The notes below the pieces were generated by a model. That model saw only the letters and a list, made by a program, of their open reading frames with translations, was not told the origin of the DNA and did no database searches. Shown in pieces: positions 40,452 through 49,841 of a DNA stretch of 50,293 nucleotides. Position 1 is the first letter of the stretch. Every line of letters begins with the position of its first letter. The position numbers and the translations under genes are program-made. Source of the DNA: Paracoccus sphaerophysae (GTDB lineage: Bacteria > Pseudomonadota > Alphaproteobacteria > Rhodobacterales > Rhodobacteraceae); assembly GCF_000763805.1 (NCBI RefSeq), contig NZ_JRKS01000021.1:1-50293 (forward strand), given 5' to 3'.

Positions 40452-40637
40452 TCAGGCTTCGGCCAGGCGATTGGCGACGAGTTCAGCCTTCATCCGGTGG
40501 GTTTCTGACTGCACGTGGCCTGCCCGGACATATTTCCCCACTCGTATCGGTATGTCGTGTTCCGGGAACGAGCCAGCAATGCGGACGACGAAGCCTTCCT
40601 GCCTGGTCAAGTCCAGCGCCTGCGCCAGGTCATTCAT
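40452..40637 (-). CDS. Hypothetical protein of 61 residues
   Basis: Starts MNDLAQALDLTRQEGFVVRI and ends ELVANRLAEA. The composition is that of a normal soluble protein, not the Arg/Ala/Pro-rich noise of shadow frames, and no overlapping gene explains it. It is 40 bases after ubiG on the same strand. A longer start at 40658 is possible. No known domain recognised. Confidence 0.5.
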   Translation of the reverse strand: MNDLAQALDLTRQEGFVVRIAGSFPEHDIPIRVGKYVRAGHVQSETHRMKAELVANRLAEA

Positions 40638-40677
40638 GGGGCCCAGCCCCCCTGTCAAACGAAAACCAAGCGCCCCG

Positions 40678-41415
40678 TTATCCCCGCACCCCCGCCATCA
40701 GGTAGTTCACCGCCAGGTCGCGCCGGGACAGGGACCAGCTCCACCCCAGCGGGTTGAAGACCATGCCGGCGCGGTCCACCACGCGGACGCCGGCGGCCTC
40801 GAACATCCCCGCCAGCTCGTCGGGGCGTATGAAGCGGCTCCACGCGTGTGTGCCGCGGGGCAGCCAGCGCATCACCCACTCGGCGCCGACGATGGCGGCG
40901 GCAAAGCTCTGCGGCGTTCGGTTCAGGGTCGAGGCGATCAGGACGCCGCCGGGCCGCAGCAGCCGGGCGCAGGTGGTGAGGAATTGCTGCGGATCGGCGA
41001 CGTGCTCGACGATCTCCAGCGCCAGCACCACGTCGAACTGCGCGCCCTCGGCCAGCAGCGACTCGGCGGTGACGGCGCGATAGTCGATCGCCAGCCCCGA
41101 CTGTTCGGCGTGAAGCCGCGCCACCTCGATATTCTCGGCCGCCGCATCGGCGCCGGTGACCGCCGCCCCCAGCCGCGCCATGGGTTCGGAAATCAGCCCG
41201 CCGCCGCAGCCGATATCCAGCAGCCGCAGCCCCTCGAACGGGCGCAGCGACTTGCGGTCGCAGGCGAACTCGGCGGCGATCTGGCCGGTGATGTAGTCCA
41301 GCCGCACCGGGTTCAGCATGTGCAGCGGCTTGAACTTGCCGGCCGGGTCCCACCACTCGGCCGCCATGGCGCGGAACTTGGCGATCTCGGCATCGTCGAT
41401 GCTGGATGCGGTCAT
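40678..41415 (-). CDS. ubiG: Ubiquinone biosynthesis O-methyltransferase UbiG
   Basis: 245 residues from the ATG at 41415. The N-terminus [31 protein letters not shown] is diagnostic of UbiG; the SAM-binding motif is [16 protein letters not shown] near residue 65. It performs both O-methylations of ubiquinone synthesis. Divergent from pip with 48 bases between starts; open sequence upstream of 41415 would include the pip promoter, so the shorter start is used. Confidence 0.95.
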   Translation of the reverse strand: MTASSIDDAEIAKFRAMAAEWWDPAGKFKPLHMLNPVRLDYITGQIAAEFACDRKSLRPFEGLRLLDIGCGGGLISEPMARLGAAVTGADAAAENIEVARLHAEQSGLAIDYRAVTAESLLAEGAQFDVVLALEIVEHVADPQQFLTTCARLLRPGGVLIASTLNRTPQSFAAAIVGAEWVMRWLPRGTHAWSRFIRPDELAGMFEAAGVRVVDRAGMVFNPLGWSWSLSRRDLAVNYLMAGVRG

Positions 41416-41451
41416 GGCGGTCTCCTTATGGCCGGCGGGAATTGCGCGGTG

Positions 41452-41457
41452 TATAAC
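41452..41457 (+). promoter_or_regulatory. Candidate -10 element for a leaderless pip transcript
   Basis: TATAAC ends seven bases before the pip ATG, so transcription would begin at or beside the start codon. There is no Shine-Dalgarno sequence upstream of this ATG, consistent with a leaderless message. The -35 region is weak. Confidence 0.35.
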
Positions 41458-41463
41458 CCTGTC

Positions 41464-42441
41464 ATGGACCGCTTGGCAGGGCAAAACACTGCGTCATCCC
41501 GGCACGGTCGGCTGTTTGCGCCGATCGAGCCGTTCGACCGCCGCCGGATGGACCGGGGTGACGGGCATGTGCTGTATGTCGAACAATGCGGCAATCCCGA
41601 CGGGCGGCCGGTGATCGTGCTGCATGGCGGGCCGGGCGGCGGCTGCAGCCCTGTGATGCGGCGCTTCTTCGACCCCGGCCACTGGCGGATCGTGCTGTTC
41701 GACCAGCGCGGCTGCGGCTTGTCCACCCCGCAGGCGAGCGTCGTGGCCAACTCCACCCCGCACCTGCTGTTCGACATCGACGCCATCGTCGCGGCGCTGG
41801 GGCTTGGCCCGGCTGTGCTGTTCGGCGGCAGCTGGGGGGCGACGCTGGCGCTGGCCTATGCGCAGGCGCGGCCCGAGGCGGTCAGCGCGCTGGTGCTGCG
41901 CGGGGTGTTCCTGGGCCGGCAGGCAGAGCTCGACTGGTTCTACGGCGGCGGCGCCGGGCGGTTCTGGCCCGAGTTGTGGGCGCGCTTCATCGCCCCGATC
42001 CCTCCCGAGGAACATGGCGACCTGATCGCCGCCTATCACCGCCGCCTGTTCAGCGGCGACCCGGCGACCGAGACCCGCCACGCGATCGAATGGATGGCTT
42101 GGGAAAACGCGCTGGCCGGCATGGACTGCCCGACGCCGGCCAATCCGCCGCCGGACTATGCCCGCGCCTTCTCGCGGCTGGAAAACCACTATTTCGCCAA
42201 TGGCTGCTTTCTGGACGAGGGCCAGCTGCTGCGCGACCGCCCCCGGATCGAGCATCTGCCCTCGATCATCGTGCAGGGCCGCTATGACATGGTCTGCCCG
42301 CCGCTCAGCGCGTGGGAACTGGCCCGCGGCTGGGACAAGGCGGAACTGCGGATGGTCCCCGCATCAGGCCACGCCCTGACCGAACCCCGCATCGCCGCCG
42401 AACTGGTCCGCGTCATGCAGATCATGGCCGGCGTGGACTGA
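41464..42441 (+). CDS. pip: Prolyl aminopeptidase
   Basis: 325 residues of the alpha/beta hydrolase fold, peptidase family S33. The oxyanion segment is [19 protein letters not shown], the nucleophile Ser is in [26 protein letters not shown] is typical of Pip, and the catalytic Asp and His are expected in [10 protein letters not shown] and ASGHALTEP. It removes N-terminal proline from peptides. Downstream is the inverted copy of the repeated hairpin element. Confidence 0.94.
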   Translation: MDRLAGQNTASSRHGRLFAPIEPFDRRRMDRGDGHVLYVEQCGNPDGRPVIVLHGGPGGGCSPVMRRFFDPGHWRIVLFDQRGCGLSTPQASVVANSTPHLLFDIDAIVAALGLGPAVLFGGSWGATLALAYAQARPEAVSALVLRGVFLGRQAELDWFYGGGAGRFWPELWARFIAPIPPEEHGDLIAAYHRRLFSGDPATETRHAIEWMAWENALAGMDCPTPANPPPDYARAFSRLENHYFANGCFLDEGQLLRDRPRIEHLPSIIVQGRYDMVCPPLSAWELARGWDKAELRMVPASGHALTEPRIAAELVRVMQIMAGVD

Positions 42442-42455
42442 ACGCGCGCCCCCAC

Positions 42456-42499
42456 TTCTTCTTTGCCCAAATATCCCGGGGCCCGGGGCAGAGCCCCGG
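42456..42499 (-). repeat. Hairpin plus GATATTTGGGCAAAGAAG element, copy 2 (inverted)
   Basis: Read on the minus strand: CCGGGGC/GCCCCGG stem, then GGGATATTTGGGCAAAGAAG. The core block is identical to the copy before mutT. Here it lies between the convergent ends of der and pip, where the hairpin can stop transcription of der. Confidence 0.65.
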
Positions 42500-42514
42500 T
42501 CCGACGCCGCGCCC

Positions 42515-43996
42515 TCACGCCCCCTTGGGCTTCTGGCGCTCCTTGTGCTTGGCCAGCGCCCCGGTCGGCCGCTTGTTCGACTTGTCCTTGTACGGGTTCT
42601 TCTCGCCCTGATCGCGGAAGCTCAGCCGGATCGGCGTGCCGGGCAGGTCGAAATCCTGCCGCAGCCCGTTCACAAGATAGCGGCGATAGCTTTCCGGGAT
42701 CTGGTCGGTATGCGTGGCCATCACCACGAACCCCGGCGGCCGGGTCTTGACCTGGGTCATGTAGCGCAGCCGGATGCGGCGGCCGCCCGGCGCGGGGGGC
42801 GGGTGCGCCTCGGTCATCGCGATCAGCCACTGGTTCAGCCGCGCCGTGCCGATGCGGCGGTTCCAGACCTCGTGCGCCTTGACCACCGCGTTGTGCAGCC
42901 GGTCCAGCCCCTTGCCCGTCCGCGCCGAGACGGTCACCAGCGGTGCGCCCTTGAGCTGCGGCAGAAGCCGCTCGAACGCCTCGCGCAGCTCGTTCAGCTT
43001 GTGCGGCTTGTCCTCTTCCAGGTCCCACTTGTTCGCTGCGACGACCACCGCGCGGCCCTCGGTCTCGGCGAAATCGGCGATGCGCAGGTCCTGCTGTTCG
43101 AACGGGATCGCCACGTCCAACAGCACCACCACCACCTCGGCAAAGCGCACCGCGCGCAGCCCGTCGGCCACGGAAAGCTTTTCCACCTTGTCCGAAATCC
43201 GCGCCTTCTTGCGCATCCCCGCGGTGTCGAAGATGCGCACCGGCGTTCCCATGAACTCGGTCCGGACCGAGATCGAATCGCGGGTGATCCCGGCCTCGGG
43301 GCCGGTCAGAAGCCGGTCCTCGCCGATGATCTTGTTGATGAGCGTGGACTTCCCTGCGTTGGGCCGCCCGATCACCGCGATCTGCAGCGGGCGCGCGTCG
43401 CTGGGGCGCCAGTCGTCGGCGCCCTCGCCGGTCTCGGCCTGCTCGTCGGTCAGGGTGACGTCGGTCACCGGGGCGATCGGGGCGGGACGCTCGCTTTCCA
43501 CGATCTCGGCCAGCGGCGCGAGCTCGCGGTACAGGTCCTCGAGCCCCTCGCCATGTTCAGCCGAGATGCGGATCGGCTCGCCCAGGCCGAGGCCCCAGCC
43601 CTCGGCGGCGCCGGCTTCGCCCGCCCGGCCCTCGGCCTTGTTGGCGGCCAGCAGGACGTGCTTGGCCCGGCGGCGCAGGATGTCGGCGAAGTATTCGTCG
43701 GCCGCGGTCACCCCGGCGCGGGCGTCGATGACGAACAGGCAGATGTCGGCCTCGTCCACCGCGCGCTCGGTCAGGCGGCGCATCCGGCCCTGCAGGCTGT
43801 CGTCCTCGACCATCTCGAGCCCGGCCGAATCGATCACCACGAAGCGCAGGTCGCCCAGCCGCGCGTCGCCCTCGCGCAGGTCGCGGGTCACGCCCGGCTG
43901 GTCATCAACCAGCGCCAGCCGCTTGCCGACCAGACGGTTGAACAGCGTGGACTTGCCGACGTTCGGGCGGCCGACGATGGCGAGGGTAAAGCTCAT
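42515..43996 (-). CDS. der: Ribosome biogenesis GTPase Der (EngA)
   Basis: 493 residues with two tandem GTPase domains: [18 protein letters not shown] at the N-terminus and [18 protein letters not shown] near residue 213, each with its DSAG/DTAG G3 and NKxD/NKWD G4 motifs, then a KH-like C-terminal domain. It acts in 50S subunit assembly. Its ATG shares one base with the stop of the BamB-like gene upstream, so translation is coupled. Confidence 0.97.
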   Translation of the reverse strand: MSFTLAIVGRPNVGKSTLFNRLVGKRLALVDDQPGVTRDLREGDARLGDLRFVVIDSAGLEMVEDDSLQGRMRRLTERAVDEADICLFVIDARAGVTAADEYFADILRRRAKHVLLAANKAEGRAGEAGAAEGWGLGLGEPIRISAEHGEGLEDLYRELAPLAEIVESERPAPIAPVTDVTLTDEQAETGEGADDWRPSDARPLQIAVIGRPNAGKSTLINKIIGEDRLLTGPEAGITRDSISVRTEFMGTPVRIFDTAGMRKKARISDKVEKLSVADGLRAVRFAEVVVVLLDVAIPFEQQDLRIADFAETEGRAVVVAANKWDLEEDKPHKLNELREAFERLLPQLKGAPLVTVSARTGKGLDRLHNAVVKAHEVWNRRIGTARLNQWLIAMTEAHPPPAPGGRRIRLRYMTQVKTRPPGFVVMATHTDQIPESYRRYLVNGLRQDFDLPGTPIRLSFRDQGEKNPYKDKSNKRPTGALAKHKERQKPKGA

Positions 43997-45327
43997 CAGC
44001 GATAGGCGTGCAGGTTGCCGTCGCGGCCGGTGACATACAGCGTGCCGCCGGACACGACCGGCGCCGTCGCCGCCCCGCCGGGGATCGCCGCGTCGCCGAC
44101 CAGCGCGCCCGAGCGCGGGTCGAACGCCCGCAGATGCCCGTCCGAGGCCGCCACGAACAGCCGCCCGCCGGCCAGCACCGGGCCGTAATGGGCGACGATG
44201 TCATCCTGCTTGCGGACCCGGTCGGTGGTGTAGAGCGGCAGCTTGGTGGCGAAGATGCGCGCCCCGGTGGCCGCGTCCAGCCGCACCAGCTGGGCCTGGT
44301 CGTTGACCGCGAACACAGACCCGCCGGCCAGCAGCACCGGGCTGTTGGCGCCGTCCTTGTGGGACCACAGCTCGGCCCCGGTCGCCCGGTCGAAGGCGTT
44401 GATCCGCCCCGAGGACGACCCGCCCAGCACGATGTTCCCCGCGATCACCGGATCGCCGGTCAGATCGCGGATGAAGGCGATGGCGCGGCCGCGGCGCGAG
44501 CCGGCGACCTGCGCGCTCCACCGTTCGACGCCGGTGGCGGTGTCGACGCCCAGCAGCTGGCCCGAGGCGAAGGGAAAGACGACCAGGTCGCCGTCGACCG
44601 CGGGGGCCGACACGCCGGTGACGCCCGACTGTCCGGCGATGCCGCTGACCGTCCACAGCACCTTGCCGTCCTCGGCGCGGACCGCCCAGCCAGTGGCGTT
44701 GCGGGCGGCGACATAGACGGTGCCGTTCTGCACCGTGGGGGCGCCGCCGACCGCCGCTTCGACCCGCTGCCGCCACAGGATGCCGCCCGAGGCCGCGTCC
44801 AGCGCGACCAGTTCGCCATAGCCGGTGGTGACCAACACCCGCCCGCCCTCATAGGCGATGCCGCCGCCCGAGGCGCTGTCGCCGGTTTCCGTCGGCGGGG
44901 TCAGGTCGCGCGTCCAGGCGGTGCCGCCCGACAGCGCCGTCGCCACCACGCGGGCCCGGCTGTCGAGCGTGAAGATGCGGCCGCCGGCGACGACCGGATC
45001 GGCGGTGATGCGGTGGCGCTTGCCCGAGGGCTGGCCGATCGGGGCCGAAAACACCCGCTGCGTCCCCGCGCCCAGCGTGGCGTGGGGGATCAGATGCGCC
45101 GGGTTGGCGGCGCGGGTGGTCCATTCCACCGACCGCGGCGCCGGCAGGTTCAGCGCCGTGGTGGTGACCGCCCCGCCCTCGTCCACCGCCGGCCCTTCGG
45201 GCGACACGACCGCGCGCGGGTCCAGCCGCGTGCCGGGCAGGGTCACCTCGCGCTCGGCACAGGCGCCCAGCGCCGTCAGGGCGACCAGGGGCAGCATCGC
45301 GGTCAGTCGGGGGATCGGGCTGGACAT
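43996..45327 (-). CDS. bamB: BamB-like outer membrane lipoprotein, PQQ-type beta-propeller
   Basis: 443 residues. The signal peptide ends in a lipobox (LTALGAC, Cys23), so the mature protein is lipidated. The body is a repeated beta-propeller pattern in which blades such as [38 protein letters not shown] and [10 protein letters not shown] recur. BamB scaffolds BamA in outer membrane protein insertion. The gene order TPR protein, bamB, der is the same as yfgM-bamB-der in E. coli, which supports the name. Confidence 0.9.
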   Translation of the reverse strand: MSSPIPRLTAMLPLVALTALGACAEREVTLPGTRLDPRAVVSPEGPAVDEGGAVTTTALNLPAPRSVEWTTRAANPAHLIPHATLGAGTQRVFSAPIGQPSGKRHRITADPVVAGGRIFTLDSRARVVATALSGGTAWTRDLTPPTETGDSASGGGIAYEGGRVLVTTGYGELVALDAASGGILWRQRVEAAVGGAPTVQNGTVYVAARNATGWAVRAEDGKVLWTVSGIAGQSGVTGVSAPAVDGDLVVFPFASGQLLGVDTATGVERWSAQVAGSRRGRAIAFIRDLTGDPVIAGNIVLGGSSSGRINAFDRATGAELWSHKDGANSPVLLAGGSVFAVNDQAQLVRLDAATGARIFATKLPLYTTDRVRKQDDIVAHYGPVLAGGRLFVAASDGHLRAFDPRSGALVGDAAIPGGAATAPVVSGGTLYVTGRDGNLHAYR

Positions 45328-45395
45328 CTCGGGCTCCGGCAGATGATGCGGGCGGTGGGATCGGGCGTCTTGGGTCGGCGGCGTCTGGGTCTGGG

Positions 45396-46121
45396 TCAGT
45401 TGGCGGGGGCGGGCACGACCTCGGCCTCGCGCACGGGATCGGGGGTGGTCTGGGTCGCGGGTTCGGGTTCCGGGTCCACGCCCAGGGTGATGAGCAGTTC
45501 GGCCAGCCGGCGGCGCTGCGCCTGGCTCAGCCCGTCCTTCTGCTGGATCTGGCGGATCAGGGTAATCGCGTCCTGGTCGCGGCCGGCATCGACCAGCGCC
45601 ACGGCCTTCAGCTCGAGCGCGATCAGCTCGAACGGCGCGCCGGGGGCGGAGAGCGCGGTCAGCGCCGCGTCGCGCGCGGCCGCGTCCATCCCCTGCCCCT
45701 GCGCCAGCACAGATTTCAGCGCCGCGAGATCGCGCATCACGCGGTCCTCGCCGGCGGCGGCCGCGGCGGCGTCATAGCGCTGCGCGGCCTCGGCGGCGTT
45801 GCCGGCCTCGGCCAGCGCGTTGGCGGCCAGCACCTCGCGCAGCGCGGTCTGGCCCGGCCGGGTGGTGGCGACAGCGGACAGCGCCGCGGCCCGGGCGGCG
45901 CCGTCACCCTCGGTCGCCTCGGCGGCCAGGATCGCGTCGCCAAAGGCGCGCGCGTTGCGGTCGGCGCGGGCGGCCGACCATTCGCGCCAGGCCGCGGCCC
46001 CGACCAGCGCGACGATCGCCAGGATCGCGATCCAGCCATAGCGGCGCAGGAACAGGAACAGCCTGTCGCGGCGCAGGTCCTCGGTCACCTCGTCGATGAA
46101 GCTGTCGTTCTGGTTGGCCAT
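45396..46121 (-). CDS. YfgM-like membrane-anchored tetratricopeptide protein
   Basis: 241 residues. The N-terminus is cytoplasmic and charged (SFIDEVTEDLRRDRLFLFLR), followed by one membrane helix (GWIAILAIVALVGAAAWREW, about 29-48) and an Ala-rich helical repeat domain (TPR-like_2), with a Pro/Thr/Glu tail. It is the first gene of the yfgM-bamB-der type cluster. In E. coli the protein works near SecYEG and periplasmic chaperones; the same is inferred. Confidence 0.85.
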   Translation of the reverse strand: MANQNDSFIDEVTEDLRRDRLFLFLRRYGWIAILAIVALVGAAAWREWSAARADRNARAFGDAILAAEATEGDGAARAAALSAVATTRPGQTALREVLAANALAEAGNAAEAAQRYDAAAAAAGEDRVMRDLAALKSVLAQGQGMDAAARDAALTALSAPGAPFELIALELKAVALVDAGRDQDAITLIRQIQQKDGLSQAQRRRLAELLITLGVDPEPEPATQTTPDPVREAEVVPAPAN

Positions 46122-46303
46122 AAGCGCGCGCTGTCCCCAGTCGTCGTCCCGATCTCTACGCGCCCTTCTATACGCGCCGGCCCGGGTTTGCCAACGGCTG
46201 CGCGGAACCCCGTCCCATCACGAGGCGTTGCGCCGGGTGAGTGTCCCGCGTAACCTTCGCGGTCGAACCGAGTTTCGACGAAATCCTTGGAAAGGAAAGC
46301 AAA

Positions 46304-46903
46304 ATGGCCTTTACCCTACCCGATCTGCCCTATGCCCACGATGCCCTTGCCGCCGGCGGCATGTCCAAGGAGACGCTGGAATACCACCACGACAAGCACC
46401 ACAAGGCCTATGTTGACAAGCTGAACGAGCTGATCGCCGGGACCGAGTGGGAAAACAAGTCGCTGGAGGAGATCATCACCGGCAACTACAAGAAGGACGC
46501 CGTCGCCCAGAACGGCATCTTCAACAACGCCAGCCAGCACTGGAACCACACCCAGTTCTGGGAAATGATGGCGCCCACGTCGCCCGCCATGCCGTCCGAG
46601 CTGGAGGCCGCGATCAAGGACAGCTTCGGGTCGGTCGACGACTTCAAGAAGAAGTTCTCGGAAGCCGGCGTCGGCCAGTTCGGGTCCGGCTGGGCCTGGC
46701 TGGTGAAGAACGCGGGTGGCGGGCTGGAAATCACCAAGACCGAGAACGGCGTCAACCCGCTGTGCCACGGCCAGACCGCGCTCCTGGGCTGCGACGTGTG
46801 GGAGCATTCCTACTACATCGACTTCCGCAACGCGCGGCCGAAATACCTGGAGAATTTCCTCGCCAATCTGGTGAACTGGGAAAACGTCGCCGCGCGGATG
46901 TGA
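46304..46903 (+). CDS. sodB: Superoxide dismutase, Fe/Mn family
   Basis: 199 residues from the ATG at 46304, preceded by GGAAAGG. The four metal ligands are visible: His in LEYHHDKHHKAY, His in NNASQHWNHTQFW, and Asp and His in LGCDVWEHSYYIDF. The C-terminal block VNWENVAARM is typical. GGGLEITKTENG and the sequence around FNNASQHWNH favour the iron type, but metal choice is not certain. Its last 119 bases have a damaged copy at 47911-48031. Confidence 0.96.
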   Translation: MAFTLPDLPYAHDALAAGGMSKETLEYHHDKHHKAYVDKLNELIAGTEWENKSLEEIITGNYKKDAVAQNGIFNNASQHWNHTQFWEMMAPTSPAMPSELEAAIKDSFGSVDDFKKKFSEAGVGQFGSGWAWLVKNAGGGLEITKTENGVNPLCHGQTALLGCDVWEHSYYIDFRNARPKYLENFLANLVNWENVAARM

Positions 46904-46906
46904 GGC

Positions 46907-47862
46907 TTGACGCGGCGGGGTTTCCTGCGTGGCCTGCTGGGGGTGACCCTGGCAGGCTTTTTGCTGGCGCTGTGGTCCTTCTGGGTGACGCCTGCGTGGC
47001 GGTTGCGGATCGTACGCTGGCGCATCCTCCGCGACGACTGGACCGGCCCGCCCCTGCGGATCGTGGCCCTGTCCGATTTTCATGTCGGCGAACCTTATGT
47101 CGGCCCCAACCGCATCCGCCGCATCGTCGCCCGCGCCAATGCGCTGGACCCCGATCTGGTCGTCTTGCTGGGCGAATACGCGGCGGGCCACCGCTATATC
47201 ACCCGCCCGGTCAGGATCGCCGAGATCGCACCGATCCTTGCCAGCCTGCAGGCACCACAGGGTGTCTTTGCGATTCTCGGCAACCATGACTGGTGGGATG
47301 ACAAGACGGCCCAGCGCCAGGGCGGGGGCCCGAACCTGTACGCGGCGGCGTTAGAGGCCGCCGGGATTCCCGTCCTGTCGAACAGCGCGGTCCAGCGGGA
47401 CGGATTCTGGCTGGCGGGGCTCGAGGATCAGCAGGCGCTGCTGCGGGGCCGCCAAGGCATCGTGGGGCTGGACGACCTGCCCGGCACGCTGGTGCAGGTG
47501 CCCGAGGACGCGCCGCTCATCCTGCTGGCGCACGAGCCGGATATCTTTCCCAATGTGCCCGACCGCGTCGCCCTGACCCTCTCGGGCCACACGCATGGCG
47601 GTCAGGTGCGCCTGTTCGGCTGGTCCCCCGTCGTGCCCTCTCGTTTCGGCAACCGCTATGCCTGGGGCCATGTGCGCGAAAAGGGCCGCGATCTGGTCGT
47701 GAGCGGGGGATCGGGTGCTCGATCGTTCCGGTGCGGTTCGGGGTGCCGCCGGAAATCACGGTGGTCGAGTTGTCTGGCCCCCGCACGTCTTCGGCCCCGT
47801 CGAGGCCGCCGCCCCGTCCAGCACCCCGCACAGATATTCCCGCACCGACCGGAACGCGATGA
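46907..47862 (+). pseudogene. Metallophosphoesterase, frameshifted near the 3' end
   Basis: Starts with a TTG three bases after sodB. A membrane anchor (residues about 7-27) precedes a calcineurin-like domain with SDFHVGEPYVG, GNHDWWDD and SGHTHGGQV. Two things are odd. The metal-bridging Asp of the usual GD(Y/F) motif is Glu here (LLGEYAAGH). After DLVVSGG near 47710 the frame shifts: the continuation GCSIVPVRFGVPPEITVVEL appears one base out of frame, so a single base is missing. In the correct frame the gene then runs into the soxG-like fragment and stops at 47860-47862, so its own 3' end seems replaced. Confidence 0.75.
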
Positions 47863-47905
47863 TGCGCCGTTCTCGCGCCCCGCGCGCAGGCGACCCGCGC
47901 CAACC
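47794..47905 (-). pseudogene. soxG 3'-end fragment, copy A
   Basis: Shares long runs with the real soxG end at 49855-49990, for instance TCCCGCACCGACCGGAACGC on the plus strand, and the run GCGCAGGCGAC. No frame is intact. Bases at 47860-47866 (GATGATGCG) agree with copy B rather than the real gene. The left edge sits at the end of the metallophosphoesterase and the right edge joins the sodB fragment. Confidence 0.7.
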
Positions 47906-47908
47906 GCA

Positions 47909-48031
47909 TTGTTGGGCTGCGACGTGCGGCAGCATTTCCAGCTACATCGACTTCCGCAACGCGCGGCCGAACCTGGAGAATTTCCTCGCCAATCTGGTGA
48001 ACTGGGAAAACGTCGCCGCGCGGATGTGAGG
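47909..48031 (+). pseudogene. sodB 3'-end fragment
   Basis: Nearly the same as 46788-46905: runs of 25 or more bases match, covering the region coding YIDFRNARP, then NLENFLANLVNWENVAARM and the stop. Small changes remove the ligand-bearing WEH and shift the frame, and three bases are missing (AAATAC to AAC). It cannot make a functional enzyme. Confidence 0.8.
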
Positions 48032-48082
48032 TCGGCGGTTCAGAGATAAGGAAGGTTCGCAGCGATGCGGGCCTGTTTTGTA

Positions 48083-48745
48083 TCAGGGGCAGGCAATCTC
48101 TGCATAAAGAACAGGTTCGGCTGGGCCGAATCGGATCCGATCATTTCCAGGGCCAGTCCTGTCAAGTTCCAGCGCCTTCGGGCGGCCGGGCCTGATCGTG
48201 CAGCCGGGACGCGCAGCGGTCAGGATACGCTGCGCGAGGCCCCGCTGTTCATCGATCCCGAGTTTCGGGTCCGGCTCGCAGACCAGTTCGCCGCTGGCAC
48301 GCCGGTCGCAAGGGGCAGCCGTCACTTCGCCGGTCGACATGACATGGGCCTTGTATTCGGCTGTGGGATCAGCCTTCTGCGTATCCCGCGTTCTGCCCAG
48401 TGCCCCCGACGTGCAGCCCGGGCAACCGGGGTATCGCGTCGCCTCGATCGCGGCCGAGCGTTCCCAGTCTGCGGTTGTCGGACGGCGCCAGCCATGCTCA
48501 CTGAAGAACCGGTCGTAGGCGGCGGGGCTCCATCTATAGCTTACCGCGACGGTCGGCGGGACCGGATAGTTCCGCGCCGTCCGGACGGGATGAAGCGCCA
48601 GGCGGATTTCCCCGACATCCAGCGTCAGTTCGGGGGCGCCCGCAGCAACTTGCCTGCCCGTGAACGGGTCCAGCACCTGACCGCCTTCGGTGCAGGCGGC
48701 CACGACCAGCGTGGCGGTCAACAAGATCGTGCGGCGCAAGGACAT
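48083..48745 (-). CDS. Putative lipoprotein of unknown function
   Basis: 220 residues, start preceded by GGAG. A clear lipoprotein signal (MSLRRTILLTATLVVAAC, Cys18) begins it. The mature part has two Cys in PGCPGC and others later, suggesting disulfides, and a central YRWSPAAYDRFFSEHGW block. I recognise no family. It is the only intact gene among the decayed fragments here and lies between two soxG 3' copies, so it may be the cargo of a past insertion. Confidence 0.65.
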   Translation of the reverse strand: MSLRRTILLTATLVVAACTEGGQVLDPFTGRQVAAGAPELTLDVGEIRLALHPVRTARNYPVPPTVAVSYRWSPAAYDRFFSEHGWRRPTTADWERSAAIEATRYPGCPGCTSGALGRTRDTQKADPTAEYKAHVMSTGEVTAAPCDRRASGELVCEPDPKLGIDEQRGLAQRILTAARPGCTIRPGRPKALELDRTGPGNDRIRFGPAEPVLYAEIACP

Positions 48746-48803
48746 TCCGGGCTCCGTGGCGACAGGGGCAACAATCCGCCCTGCGACGATAGCACCCGAT
48801 CAT

Positions 48804-48966
48804 AGCGCGGCTCTAGCCCCGTCCCTGCTGCCGCCGCCTCGTGCAGCACGCCGCGCAGATAGTCCCGCACCGACCGGAAGGCGATGATGCGCGACCCAGC
48901 GCCCTCACGCCACAGCGCGCAGGCGACCCGCGCCGCTCGCGCGCGGCGCACCGCATCGGCGGGCAG
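48804..48966 (-). pseudogene. soxG 3'-end fragment, copy B
   Basis: On the minus strand it reads ARVACALWREG, then SRIIAFRSVRDYLRGVL, then AAAAGTGLEPR, the same as the C-terminus of the intact soxG at the right edge. The stop codon has been lost (TAT in place of TAA), and homology ends near 48966 on the N-terminal side. About 50 codons remain. Confidence 0.75.
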
Positions 48967-49035
48967 CGCCCGCGCTTGCCGGGGCGCGCGGCTGCGGTGA
49001 TAAAACGAAAACCACCGCCCCGCTGCCTGCCTTCT

Positions 49036-49784
49036 TCACAGCGGGGAACGCACCACCATCTGCGCGCCCAGCACCAGCAGGAACGCCAGAAAGACACGCC
49101 GAAAGGGCGCCGGACTGATCCGGCTGCGCAGTTTTCTGGCCGGCCCACATCCCGACCAGCGCAGGTGCCGGCGCGGCCAGCGAAAGCCCCTGGGTCTGAC
49201 CTGCGAATGCGCCATGCGCCCCCAGTCCGACCGCAAGCACCACGGTCGAGGCCGTGAAGGACAGCCCCAGCGCCTGGACCAGATCGTCGCGCGACAGGCC
49301 CAGAGCCTGAAGATACGGCAACGCCGGGATGACGAAGACCCCGGTTGCGCCGGTCACCAGACCCGTCAGGCCGCCGATCCGGGGCGACAGCCACTGCGCG
49401 GCCCCTGCGGGCACACGCAACTGGCGCGCGAACAGGGTGTAGGCAGAATAGGCACCAGCGCGATCCCCAGCGCCGTGACGCTGCCGTCGCTTTCGCCGCC
49501 GGTCAGCCAGGCAACGCTCAGCAGCGGGCCGGCGCAGATCGCCAGCATGATCGGCCACAACCTTCGGATCAGCGGGCCGAACGCGGCCCCCATGACCAGT
49601 TGCCAGACATTGGTCACGAACGAGGGGACGATCAGCAGGCTCGCGGCGGTGACGGGCGAGATCAGGGCGCCAGCACCCCCATGGCGACCGTCGGCAGCCC
49701 CATGCCGGTGACGCCCTTGACGACCCATGCGAAGAAGAACGTCACGAAGATCGCAGCCAGCAGCCCCGCCGAAAGATCGCTCAC
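49036..49784 (-). pseudogene. TSUP (TauE/SafE) family permease with three frameshifts
   Basis: Starts from the GTG at 49784 after GGGGGAGGAC: VSDLSAGLLAAIFVTFFFAW. The frame breaks near 49670 (one base missing; continues ALISPVTAASLLIVPSFVTN), near 49450 (one missing; continues AYSAYTLFARQLRVPAG) and near 49132-49135 (one extra A on the minus strand; continues RSRISPAPFRRVFLAFLLVL) and ends at TGA 49038-49036. The reconstructed protein is about 249 residues with eight or so membrane segments, the usual size. The family exports sulfite or organosulfonates, or imports other anions. Homopolymer sequencing error could explain the third break only. Confidence 0.8.
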
Positions 49785-49841
49785 GTCCTCCCCCTCGCTT
49801 GGTCGCGGACAGGCATGTCGCCTGGGGCCGGAGAGGCAGGC

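Noticed and set aside
48813..49394. Minus-strand 193-residue frame over soxG copy B and TSUP end
   Set aside because: It reads copy B out of its proper frame and joins unrelated sequence; not a gene.
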